The notes under the pieces: generated by a model | Told to the model about the DNA's origin: nothing | What the model saw: only the letters and a program-made list of their open reading frames with translations | Databases searched by the model: none | Part shown: piece by piece, positions 12,001-17,500 of the stretch | Numbering within the stretch: the first letter of the stretch is position 1 | How the letters are laid out: the number at the start of each line of letters is the position of its first letter | Program-made: the position numbers and the translations under genes | DNA from: Verrucomicrobiaceae bacterium | GTDB taxonomy: Bacteria; Verrucomicrobiota; Verrucomicrobiia; Verrucomicrobiales; Verrucomicrobiaceae | DNA: 36,776 nt | Reading direction: 5' to 3' | Assembly (NCBI GenBank): GCA_027489965.1 | Contig: JAIXZA010000139.1 | Coordinates: forward strand, 1-36,776

Positions 12001-13607
12001 AGAGCACTTGTTGCACCAGCCCCACCGAGCTGGTTCGCAGTGCTGAGGATCAAGTTATTCGTTGCGGAAGCCAGGCGTATCGCACCAGCAGAGTTAGCGG
12101 TAACAACGCCCGTGTAGGTCGAGTCAAAGCCAAGGGTATTGCTAAGATACACGCGGGTGTTTCCTGTGCCACCCACCTGACTGAGGTCGATCGCATTAGC
12201 GATGGTGTCCACCTCAAGAGCCATCCCATAAGTCGGCACATTGACGGCGAGCGGGTTGGCACCGTTGATGGTAAATCCTGTGTTAACAACGGCCCCGAGA
12301 CTTGCACGCGAGGTACCCATTTGGGATACAAGATTCAAACCACCCGCGAAAGTGGAATTGGTCGTCGTCGTTGCCTGAGCGGCGCTGGTAAGACCGATCG
12401 CACCACCATTTACAATCGTAGCACCAGAGCCGAGATTGGCACCCGCACCAACTTGAAGAATACCATCCTTGACCGCCGTCACACCATTGTAGGTATTTGC
12501 GACATTGGAAACAATCATGCGTCCAGCACCTTCTTTAATAAGAGCGCGGCTATTGGCACCGTCTGTAATGACACCCTGAAGGGTGAGATTGGCAAAACCG
12601 GCAGCACCGTTAGCCGCCACAGAAAAGACACTGGTATCACCCACAAGGGTTGTGGTGCCATCAAAACGAAGGCGATGATTGTTTGCCTGCTGGACCACCA
12701 AAACACCGCCATTCATTGTGAGATTATCCAGGATATGAGTGACACCGTCATTGGCACCACTCACAAAGTTACGACGGACATCAATCGTCGCAGAACCATT
12801 GACGATGACATCGTTGTTTCCGCCCCATGTCGCCGTGCCGTTTGCCCCAGTTCCATTGGCTTGAAGGCTGAGAATCGTGAGGCCAGCCGAACCGCTACCA
12901 TTAAGGGTAATACCACCCGTTCCCGTTCCGAGAGTGGTGGGAGTGGTGTTGTTAGCGCCCGCACCCAGATCGATCGTACCCAGGTTCAAGACCCAATTCC
13001 CCGTGTAGGATGCGCTGTTTGGGTTAATTTGAAGGCGTCCTGCGCCGTTTTTGATCAAGTTACCTGATCCACTGAGAGCAACCGGAGCGTTAGCAGCACC
13101 GTTCAAGGAAACCGTACCTGCGTAGATGTTCGCATTGAGATTGTCATTGAGCGTAATTCCAGTCTGAATGACGTCCGTATTGCCATTGAAGTGATTGAGG
13201 CTGGCTGCGCCTGAAGAGACATCAAAGATCAGACCACTACCCGCCACCCCTGGTGCGATGGTCATCGTCTGAGTTCCCAGCAGATCTCCAAAACTCAACG
13301 TTCCAAGGGTAATATTACCCGCCGCCCCTGAAGCCAAATTGACGGTCTGATTTGCTGTGACGTCGGACTGCAGCAGGGCAATAGCATCAATGCCATTCGG
13401 CACCGAGGCAGGCGTCCAGTTCGCAGCAGTCGTCCACGTGAAAGGTCCCGCGCCGGTCTGTGTCCAAGTCTCACCTTTCACCTGCACACTCCAGAGAGCA
13501 AACTGGGCAAGAAGGATTGAAGAGACCGTTTTCTTCCAGAAAGGTGTGCGGAGACTGCGAGTCAGGCGCACTGGGAGAGAGAGCGGTTGGGTGGTTGGGG
13601 TCTTCAT
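1..13607 (-). CDS. Giant autotransporter-associated beta-strand repeat protein, 3' end beyond window
   Basis: The frame runs unbroken from ATG at 13607-13605 to the left edge: 4,535 complete codons and no stop. This ATG is the first start after an in-frame TAA at 13628-13626; no clear Shine-Dalgarno precedes it. Residues 1-45 form a signal peptide with a long basic n-region. The mature part opens with a Trp-rich strand pair (W-T-x-T-G ... F-T-W ... N-W-T-P), the usual first strand of this family. Repeats with PATR cores follow, such as LIKNGAGRLQI, LIKEGAGRMIV, IIKRGLGTLVLNG, MTKFGAGTLTLASG and LQKNGTGVLNI, each before a Y/F-T-G turn and a G-x-L strand. The last readable residues, near NYGLLGIGSDTSLDS, are still repeat, so the C-terminus and any PEP-CTERM tail lie outside. 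Family knowledge suggests an exported beta-solenoid surface protein; no catalytic motif is visible. Paralogue of the gene at 14527-36776. The family call is firm; the biological role is unknown. Confidence 0.93.
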   Translation of the reverse strand, partial: MKTPTTQPLSLPVRLTRSLRTPFWKKTVSSILLAQFALWSVQVKGETWTQTGAGPFTWTTAANWTPASVPNGIDAIALLQSDVTANQTVNLASGAAGNITLGTLSFGDLLGTQTMTIAPGVAGSGLIFDVSSGAASLNHFNGNTDVIQTGITLNDNLNANIYAGTVSLNGAANAPVALSGSGNLIKNGAGRLQINPNSASYTGNWVLNLGTIDLGAGANNTTPTTLGTGTGGITLNGSGSAGLTILSLQANGTGANGTATWGGNNDVIVNGSATIDVRRNFVSGANDGVTHILDNLTMNGGVLVVQQANNHRLRFDGTTTLVGDTSVFSVAANGAAGFANLTLQGVITDGANSRALIKEGAGRMIVSNVANTYNGVTAVKDGILQVGAGANLGSGATIVNGGAIGLTSAAQATTTTNSTFAGGLNLVSQMGTSRASLGAVVNTGFTINGANPLAVNVPTYGMALEVDTIANAIDLSQVGGTGNTRVYLSNTLGFDSTYTGVVTANSAGAIRLASATNNLILSTANQLGGAGATSALTFGVDWATPTLFAGGAAITHGTGGTVSVRANNANTLGAVTVNRGVTANINGAVTTPLGTGIVTALGGALSTDNATAAQFGNTDFRLFGGSTLTLDNRGVVGASTDRRLINTTSLALISSTLSYASDGGAAGISAQTIGSLTYRGGSFINIGRDGATAGSRADLTVTAGLSRSNGGTLVLGQLDAQAATLGTASATSRILLTSAPAVNNGMIGANIALLGGANMQDTSLPLFTTYNATNGVEAAAFGVTATNVTGINTSTASTILDINGITGTNTLTANVNAQAVRLRTTANTQILANGGFTVNIGTTATAGQGAGLYLVHTANDTVAHTANFAFGTQEGLIYTATTGGTNGIVNLTGTITGSNGITRFGPGILSLAPAAATGNTFTGALTINSGETRISQGGAGAAVAAGGTINPAAANSIDLWGGSVYLATANARYNNNITFNNDARLGNMNIGATGFNNLTVNARTGSTAPIVLDIRNQAGNNVTTSYGAVTLNAPTQAYMTHIFQTNGAISGTGTLEKYGNERWYLGGDSSGYSAAVTVNSGVLASINATSTAKPFGTGAVTINPGAAIRLAASTNINASQVTLNSDLGAISGIALTYVGDPAALPAITSNTSAPNWRAYVGISAPGFSQNIDQSTLWGGNVYLGATVGDTGTYTGTLTPATGNKFLLGTGQGTIRLAAPLTGGSNSVIVGTSMTGDVGRADQTVNNSGGTVQYDVPMTYGGDTIVHTNANLRFSANNAATGIGAITLNGGNLRVEANIGEVRMNAPLSLPNTINLTGDSGVSFSNNASTIRLAGAVNLANGSSGVARQLFVTSDNIGAEVFNAGILYFDGGISNGTGGASGNHFIKAGPGLGMLTGTQSYTGTTTVTGGFLGINGDADLASSSQIILAGGGLAVLENSFTTSRNISLTSNSALDVMGGLTLTQAATSTFDGGGGIIKRGLGTLVLNGTNAQTNLIVADGILRVSALANIGDPASTAAIQIGGDFNVGGANNSTRYTGGTFRVDGTFTTNRGLTFNNNGNTTFSGGIDVTAGNTLTLGGVISQGTEFDTGMKTGAGTLITTANNTARQLAFIGGTYQFGTSTPWTNSTATAADNTNIDFLGGTVRAVNTGANITLANAASTTNYNYGGGGHLRLESGGAFSAEFAGDNLVRNNQGTMIIETAGGTTLGATGANTARVITTNVINSGLAAASAVNNGIFAPHLITANSAGVANFTTNSVNGVAPYAGAVNTTLSGLAPTAIGDINSVQTLTGSNSIYAFRTTANVSGGSLSIKAIDNVNEGGILINGSNTISSNLIYDITSATAAGTGTLGEALIYVKTGENAAVTGNVTANAMTKFGAGTLTLASGTSILSDLSIQEGILKLGTGGLASRLNTDLNVNAGATLDLNGNSFGFETIGSNNRQVGGVINVGGTITNSGSQAILSMDGPATSTFTGVLNGSLTLQKNGTGVLNIDGYRASTPDAGMNTFTGPTNLYGLNTTGGINLDNAIFGLGGANGSTAGDVNLYSGTLGLLFSNGNTGSSNNTLGQQFNNQVVKFGAEAGLGYTVNVKGPAQINVNQGTVTSNTQFGQANIMQVGALNMSNNTLNLSGGNLYRVRVAGTTTIQGAQASFQTNSDGPSGALELAGQITGSGALNKLGDGAMRGIVISNTTNNYSGGTNIIGGDVQVTSLTNALGSGPVRVFPDGTLRIAGNGSVTGANLTVMSRVNALGAVSLDDNFNPTVLTSSNFSSAYGTTLQLSQAIFTQALNLSTIADGKTFLGSGLSAEVKYMAPTLGAGVADAWNPGVGVYRLVGGVNNFGFDGANNVLTGSNYLQIGPQRNNVLGAVTNSGNTVFIRNSNDFTAGTQVTAGTGLTVETGGSPVGERALGTGAVEVYGTLIYQGSLGSNWKADTSAATNTINLRPGGLVRLIDSNIAGNGGNLVAGNQGRWGDAVGIDLNGGQFRYDGGVNINAVETIGDVTARKGGILTVARNTGASSAQLNVGNIDRIDRGTVTINYNTGFLGTNLTTPLSFERLTATQIDGTAVASALGGTTNNGATVVNGGMIAPWIVDQVANTFVGYNPTGTGTGFQPIVSSLTPGAGEISYNQILSGATIGALGANDIVDVTTAAKTLAANTSMYALRFNQNISPTASFNTLTIGSGGIINTGTPTINPTGSITPGVVSPMTINFGTAGAGEAIFYNAGNMIIQAQMVAAQGLTKFGGSNLTVNSINPGIDSAVTINAGIVVARVPFSGTGTPLGAGNGVFGGQDIILNGGTLQLDPFLANASGTASVIASDIRASAIFDSNIFVRGNAGLNNNGQATLVRISNLTFENGGGAVAMDGNGTIALALQSGVWVGGTTTLIPQASFNMTVNSGTQSTFAGQITQSGTSDLEKFGNGTMTLLNGTNNYSGGTTIWGSTNNAATSTVASGFRGTGTPFGSGAITVNPGGMIRIADTANIASNAVTLKSDGIGLAGLGIAYNGALPTIITTGTPTAGQVKIESTGPFGGVLGLDYGYFSQNINLATIGNGDWWLGNSTQAEAFYFNDTLGANSNGKYQIGAGGGQNGVNFGSVLVSGGRTALFENLFTGGTANTTRVEVGALTADLFANGPSFVNGNGTNMVMVTRNTGLVGDTRVNTNTTLAIGNNFALGSGRLILNGGNLRADFGPNNAVSANVTLDNNVLLQGDFGTNNGGELVFNGNVDMDGGGAAGATRTWNLGSTGAMAVGLTAGSSTNGVISGLDGSNLIKIGAQQVSFRGVNTYEGFTQIGQSSIVAVGDVLPGVAGPLGNSTSAIILAASATNVGGGLSVGGKYTIGRDILVSQVNGTGVSLLESRTNEIAKITGGISLLTGTTLQVGSAAVDVVNWRGGMIDLQGPISGAGILQIGTAAVAPAIGGTVLLSASSNGFGTNTYTGGTQLQSGRLQIASDTYFTGLATAPTILSGPLGTGTFTFLGGESNRGGTIEAVGGPRTIVNALGADSTNGNTFRSFSGREALTFTRNYDIQSEATAVRNRTFTTNNYYQPITFSGSLSNSSAQGANFVKNGTGMLVLTGTNTQANLVATDAANYGVGTFIDAGILRVNSDAALGSTAVLAAAGPHTIAGPADVRLRGGVLSISSGFTTARQMQLTVNSGIDVANGQTLTISTATSGAFGITKTGPGTLALNSSANTITNLTLGGAQQINPNVGLFSATGGTVSTTATTGTPFATTSVTINSGTLSLADAAAQVLTIPTITYGAAGQIATNGADILTATALTRGNAFNSINYGTLVLQPSSLAALGTAANQQVTTGTAQTVTNGTLATPSVFARLSGANQAATFVTFGAPFTGFGAVTYTGNTLNGGAFTVNDLIDVTAAGDTLNTAATGVYALRTAGNIAVGTQATLNIGNGGLIMNPGTANAPATISPALVFGTGSTSNLLTEAITYVADTTGASVIAGGITARDFTKTGPGLLEISGNANLLNASNVVATPSARLPVVSVQDGTLRFATSGAQFTNQFRPTDLNTTLGSYVLNVNEAGIFDMNGLATTLGGLTGNGTVTSNVSGAVNLRIANGFGVDPTFSGAITNGSGTVAVTKTGNGILTLGGHGSYTGGTTVESGRVTNAVGSTAANGRLEAQKLTSLGTGPITLQGGTLTLNATTYLNGAQTASEVTDGFEYNLWGGGNGYDLTVSATAFAQGVALPANVTSTLNAATQNAGIGTLTVNAPIITSTAGIIQVNGATTFNQDTVIRTAGGRVFLAGQVNAAGRTLTKTGANDLVLTHTESGAGQNSVGAWKIYGGTLTPRVADGASNPLGSNQTVEINTGATGTGLFLTTDGDGTAATERVMTFSDTSIRFGSTLGISSNEFVSSGLGRLQTDRVLANNDDKQVVLNNLEVGGVLGSPYMLTTGGNAASHWFQGTTTFTRDMYLQNDVRLTLNGLISGNGTFVKRGGTDLFINADNTTGYKGGTVLGNAGTTYLGSMDGNRVNLSSTAKLGGQVIINPNARLLINGTGNVQTNQTFAVGGNLNNYGLLGIGSDTSLDSIGY
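1945..2195 (-). repeat. Higher-order module landmark, copy 4 of left gene
   Basis: About residues 3805-3888. It reads NGTLATPSVFARL, then ATFVTFGAPFTGFGAV, N-D-L-I-D-V-T-A-A-G-D, and VYALRTAGNI. The spacing to the previous copy is about 1,230 residues, compared with about 850-990 between the earlier ones. Confidence 0.6.
5610..5878 (-). repeat. Higher-order module landmark, copy 3 of left gene
   Basis: About residues 2577-2667. It reads NGGMIAPWIVDQ, then TFVGYNPTGTGTGFQP, an N-D-I-V-D-V-T-T-A strand, and MYALRFNQNI. This is one of the clearest copies; the N-D-[LI]-[IV]-D-V-T segment is shared with the copy at 1945-2195. Confidence 0.65.
8207..8412 (-). repeat. Higher-order module landmark, copy 2 of left gene
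   Basis: About residues 1732-1801. It reads NNGIFAPHLIT, then NFTTNSVNGVAPYAG, and ends with SIYAFRTTANV. It is followed by a strand mentioning N-E-G-G-I-L-I-N-G. It matches the landmark order of the other copies, with low DNA identity. Confidence 0.6.
11130..11385 (-). repeat. Higher-order module landmark, copy 1 of left gene
   Basis: About residues 742-826. It reads N-N-G-M-I-G, then a short strand, LPLFTTYNATNGVEA, and an I-L-D-I-N-G stretch, closing with QAVRLRTTANTQI. It is preceded by an R-S-N-G-G-T-L-V-L strand. The same order (R-S-N-x-x-T-L, N-G-[MI]-[IF], F-x-x-Y, [AV]-[LFV]-R) recurs in the other copies. Confidence 0.6.
13473..13607 (-). other. Signal peptide of the left-hand giant protein
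   Basis: Residues 1-45 begin MKTPTTQPLSLPVRLTR. The n-region is about 26 residues with five basic residues (R14, R17, R20, K25, K26). It is followed by the hydrophobic core TVSSILLAQFALWSV and a likely cleavage after VQVKG, before ETWTQTG. The long n-region is common in very large exported proteins. The exact cleavage site is a guess. Confidence 0.75.
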
Positions 13608-13688
13608 AGGGGCTGGTGGGACGAGTTAAAAAAGCGGTCGGGGTGCGGAAAGGGGCGGAAAACGATCAGGCGATGCAGGCCATTGGGC

Positions 13689-13823
13689 TCAGCGGCGTAA
13701 AAAACGCATTAATCCGAAAATCAATAAAACGAGGACTCGTGTCGTCTCGAAGACTGGCACGATGCTTGCTGAGTTGAATGGATGATTGGTTAGACATGCT
13801 AATAAAGCCTTATTTTTCAATGC
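13689..13823 (-). pseudogene. Orphan PEP-CTERM-like tail, probable relic of a lost repeat gene
   Basis: On the minus strand, the frame opened by a TAG at 13826-13824 and closed by TGA at 13691-13689 encodes 44 residues. They end NSASI, then VPVFETTRVLVLLIFGLM, then RFLRR and stop. The layout is that of a PEP-CTERM tail: a V-P motif, a hydrophobic segment and a short basic end. It lines up with the tail of the upstream giant gene (R-A-L-L-L-L-F-G-F-M-A-L-F against R-V-L-V-L-L-I-F-G-L-M-R-F). The Glu-Pro of VPEP is replaced by VPVFE. No repeat body, signal peptide or convincing start precedes it in frame. The simplest reading is the 3' remnant of a family member lost by deletion. A short expressed membrane peptide is less likely but not excluded. 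Confidence 0.6.
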
Positions 13824-14042
13824 CTAACGAAAGGCGCGAAAAATAAACTTTGGCGTTGGTTATTTGGCTGGCTGATGAGACTAACAAACTGCTAGGACTG
13901 GAAGGTTGGAAATGATTGAATTACAAGCTCATGTAATCACATAGGAATGACAGTTGCCAAGACAATTCTTATTCTTCTCCGGCAAATTTCATGTCACATC
14001 TGGTAGCACTGCAGCCTGATTCCCAAAGCTTTGGCGGCACCT

Positions 14043-14102
14043 TGATATTTAAGATCATCAAATAATCAATTACACTCATCAGTTCAATATACTTAAATAT
14101 CA
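14043..14102. repeat. Perfect 11-bp inverted repeat in AT-rich spacer
   Basis: The left arm TGATATTTAAG at 14043-14053 is the exact reverse complement of CTTAAATATCA at 14092-14102, with 38 bp between. The arms are AT-rich, and no T-run follows on either strand as a terminator would show. It could be a regulator site, a DNA loop or cruciform element, or chance in AT-rich DNA. Confidence 0.5.
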
Positions 14103-14451
14103 CGCATCTTCACCTTGCAAGAAAGTCCATAAACTGGGCTTATGCGTAAGCGTGGAGCTGAATGGCTTTTCAATCTCCCGTCCCTATTCTCTTGTCGAGC
14201 TGGCTCCTCCCGTTTCCTGCTTGGCCTGACTTTTCAGAGGTGCTTCAGGATGCTGGTATCTACTGGAAATCACAAGTCATGGTACCAATCTGGACTTTTG
14301 TAAGTCATGAACCAGAAATAGGCAAGAGAGTGGGGGTGAAAAATGGATTCCTATAGGGTTCAGAAATTGACAGCACCATTCCCCTGCACCCATACCCCTG
14401 CAAAAACACACTCATTCAGGCAGATCAATGATTGGCAAAGGGGCAAGGGAA

Positions 14452-14499
14452 TAAAAAACCGCCAAAACAAACGGAACCACGTCCCGAGAGACGTGGTTC
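14452..14499 (-). terminator. Rho-independent terminator of the right-hand giant gene
   Basis: A perfect 10-bp stem (GAACCACGTC at 14474-14483 with GACGTGGTTC at 14490-14499) encloses a 6-nt loop. Leftward, in the direction of transcription, the minus strand continues with a broken T-rich run (GTTTGTTTT, then TTTTTT). The hairpin lies 27 bp past the stop codon at 14527-14529. The plus-strand side has no T-run, so it acts leftward. Confidence 0.88.
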
Positions 14500-14526
14500 T
14501 GAAGTATCTCATTCAAATTCTCCCTC

Positions 14527-17500
14527 TTAGTCCTGACGACGGCGTCGGTAGAACAGGGCCATGAAGCCGAAGAGCAGCAGCAGAGCACGACCTGGTTCAG
14601 GAACGACAGCGATAGCTCCCGTGGTCACAAATCGGCTGGTATCCCAGGCGAGGCCACCGGTAAGGGTCGGAAGATTAAAGTCCACTGCGCTATCGAAGGT
14701 GCCACCAATGGCACCACCACTGAGGTTACTCCAGTCAAGCAGGTTGAAGACGTCACCTTGGTTCCATGAATAGGCTGAGCCGATCTGATTGAAGCTAATC
14801 TTAGCACCGGTATTCCAACTGAGGCTGGTGGTAGCCGTGAAGTTCAGCAAATCATTGCTCATGCCATTGGTACCAGTGAGGAAATCACCGTTATAGCTGG
14901 ACCAAGTTGCAGGTGTGAGGCCTGGAACATTGCCCGTTGCATTGGTGTAATCAAAATTGAGGCGAGTTTCTGGCACACCATTTCCGGCGATCACCACCGT
15001 TGAGCCACCGATGGTCAAGGTACCTGCCGTAGCAGCAGAACTGCCAGGAGCGATGAGGGCGCCCGCATTGACTGTTAGGTTGCCTGCGATTGTGCCACTA
15101 CCACCCAGGATCGTTCCTGAATTAGAAACGATAACAGCGCCTGTGCCGGTTCCTGAACCCGTGGTGTTATTCACCAGAAGTGTGCCGCCATTGACCGTCG
15201 TTCCAGCCGTGTAGGTGTTTGCTGCCGTGACCGTTAGAGCGCCAGCACCCTGCTTGTTCAAGGAACCACCACTGCTGGTCAGAGCCGTCGCGAAAGTGAC
15301 ATTTTGGCTATTCGTATCAATACTGACAGCTTGGTTGACTGCGGTGCTGAAACGACCGGAGTAATCGTTTTGATTAGCGGCCGAGTATTGGAGTGTGCCA
15401 CCTCCGAATGTGATAGAACCAGGATTGCTTGCAGCCGAGTTACCTAATGGACCTGAGGTGCCGGGAGATTCCGCCGAACCAACATTCACAATACCACCGT
15501 TGATGCTGCTAACACCTGTGTAGGTGTTGGACCCTGTGAGGGTCAGCGTGCCACCACCGGTCTTTGTCAGTGTTCCTGTAGTGGTTTGGATAGCGGCTGA
15601 GATGGCCGTATTGCCGGTGCCAGCTACCGTGAGGTTGCGGGCCGCGCCTGTGACCGTGCTGCCACTGACTATCAGCAGACTTCCGCTATTGTTCGTCCAC
15701 GACTGGTTCGCACCGAGGACCACGTTAGTGGTGACACTGTTCGCTCCAGACCCAGACTGGACAGTGATACCGCTGGCACCATTAAGTGTCAGACTATTGG
15801 TGCCTGTGCCTGAGGCAATGATGGAGCCAGCAGTATTGGCCGTGCCAGTGCCAGTGAAGGTCAGACTGTTGATAGAAAAGTTCTGGTTTAAATTAGTAGT
15901 CGCGAAGAAGTTCGTCGGCGAATCGGCGGTCATGAAGATATTCGTGCCGGGTCCTGGAACCGTCGCAACGGTGGTTCCGGCAGCGCTGGTCCACCAGTTG
16001 GTGTTCAGGCCAAGAACATCCGTCCAGCTATTCGATCCACGATTGCCACTCCAGTAGGCGGTGGCATCAGCAGTTGGCACGATGGCAAAGGTAGAGAGTG
16101 GAGCGGTGACCTGGAGGCCTTTACCGATGAGGTTGCCGGCGTCATTGGTGAAGAGGAACTGTTGCAGAACCGTATTTGCCGCAAAACCAGGATTGGTGGT
16201 GAAGAGGAGACGGTCCTGGGTCAGGTCACCACTGTCCGCCGTGGCACTGAGCGGGTAAACGCTGCCGGTCCAGTTGGCCACCGATACGCCATTGGCGGAA
16301 CCGGTGAGGCTGGTGAAGGTAAGGCTGTTGGTAGTGCCGGTGCCGAAGTCGAGCGTTCCTGGGGAAGAAGCTGAGAAAGTGAGGGCACCAAAGCGCTGAT
16401 TGTTCCCCGTCAGCGTGTTAGCGAGGCTGAGGGTGGCACCCGTGGTCTGGAAGTTCACCGGTGTGAACGTGGACGGGTTGGTGAAGCTCACCACATTGTT
16501 AGTGGCGTTGGAGATGCGGAAGTTACCACCGGTATTCAGGTTCAGGGCGCTGGTGCCGCGCAGGCTGCCGCCCGTGCCAATTTCCAAGATGCCGCCGGTG
16601 ACGGTGGTGCTGCCCGTGTAGGTGTTCTGATTGGTGAGGACCTGGGTGGAGGCACCGAGCTTGGCGAGGTTCAGGGCGTTAGTGCCGTTGCTGATGACGC
16701 CGCCGAAGGTGGTGCTGCCAGTGGTGTTGCTTACCGTGAGGGTGGCAGCAGCACCAGAGTTGGTGATCAAACCGCCAGTGGTGGCGCTGCCGCTGGAAAG
16801 GGAGGCAACGGTTTCAGCGAAGGCATTGAGGTTGAAAGTACCGCCGGAGTTAACGACCAAAGCTGAGGCATTAGGAATGACGCCGGCAGCACCTAGCTGG
16901 AGCATACCGCCGTTGACGGTGGTGGCACCTGTGTAGTCGTTAGCTGTGCTGGAAAGGACAAGGATACCGTCGCCTGACTTTGTCAGGCCAGACCCTGCGC
17001 CACTAGTTAATTGGCCATTTAGGGTAGCCGTGACTTGTGGGCTGGATACGGAGATCGCACGAGGCGCAGTGCCTAGGCTGGTGACTCCAGTGAAGGTCAG
17101 GTTGTGAATGGCCGCTGTGCCACCGAACGTGAAGTCGCCGTTCAAGGTCACTGCATTGCCGATTATGCGCGCGGCAGTGCCGGCCTGAACGGTGGTGCCA
17201 CCCGCAATGGTGAGAGTTCCGGTGCCAAGCGGACCTGCCGTGATGGCTGGAGGCGTGCCCGTGGAGGCGGCATCAAGAATCAATGTGCCGCCGTTGAGGG
17301 CCAAGCCAGTGGTCCAGTTGCTGTTAGCGTTGGTCAGGATGAGCGAACCAGCGCCGGTCTTGCTGATGGCGTTGGTGTTGCCTGCGTTCTGGGTGATGGC
17401 AGCGGTAATTGAAAGACCCAACGGAGAGAGGCCACTCACGTTGATGACAGGGCTGGCATTACTGAACTCGAGTGATGAGAACTGAGTGCCGTTGGTAAAC

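Larger units (their letters stand above)
13608..14526. other. Intergenic spacer between the two giant genes
   Basis: This is the only non-coding stretch in the window. From right to left it holds the terminator of the right-hand gene (14452-14499), about 350 bp in which I see nothing specific (14103-14451), an AT-rich block with a long inverted repeat (14043-14102), about 220 bp without a recognisable feature (13824-14042), an orphan PEP-CTERM-like tail (13689-13823), and an 81-bp leader before the ATG at 13607. The promoter of the left gene should lie here, but no strong sigma-70 box pair stands out. Confidence 0.8.

Noticed and set aside
10989..13067. A 692-codon plus-strand open frame antisense to the left gene; similar long plus-strand frames at 3750-5078 and 26236-27522
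   Set aside because: They lie exactly opposite the giant genes. Their translations are low-complexity mixtures of Gly, Ala, Val, Arg and Asp without any family motif, signal or start context. The Thr/Gly/Ala/Asn-rich sense codons rarely give antisense stops, which explains their length.
13666..13797. 43-codon minus-strand frame starting MSNQSSIQLSKHR in the spacer
   Set aside because: It overlaps the PEP-CTERM-like tail in another frame, has no ribosome binding site and no recognisable content. The tail frame explains the sequence better.
13932..13965. Possible minus-strand promoter: TTGTCT (13965-13960) and TATGTG (13943-13938) with a 16-bp gap, or TTGGCA and ATTACA with 17 bp
   Set aside because: The -10 boxes match the consensus poorly, and two overlapping weak options in AT-rich DNA are not convincing without a mapped transcription start.
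14138..14151. Small inverted repeat GCTTA-TGCG-TAAGC
   Set aside because: A 5-bp stem is too short to mean anything in a 919-bp spacer.
14162..14356. 64-codon plus-strand frame in the spacer starting MAFQSPVPILL
   Set aside because: No ribosome binding site, no recognised motif, and it ends in unremarkable sequence. At this length such a frame is expected by chance in the spacer.
14367..14372. Perfect TTGACA box on the plus strand
   Set aside because: No acceptable -10 box lies 16-18 bp downstream, and there is no plus-strand gene to serve.
14343..14564. 73-codon plus-strand frame crossing the terminator and the 3' end of the right gene
   Set aside because: It overlaps the terminator hairpin and the coding end of the giant gene, and its composition is that of translated non-coding DNA.
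14527..14975. C-terminal autotransporter beta-barrel, suggested by the repeat family name
   Set aside because: The C-terminus is a short cap plus VPEPGR, a hydrophobic segment and RRRRQD, with no 250-300-residue barrel, so classic type V secretion is not supported.
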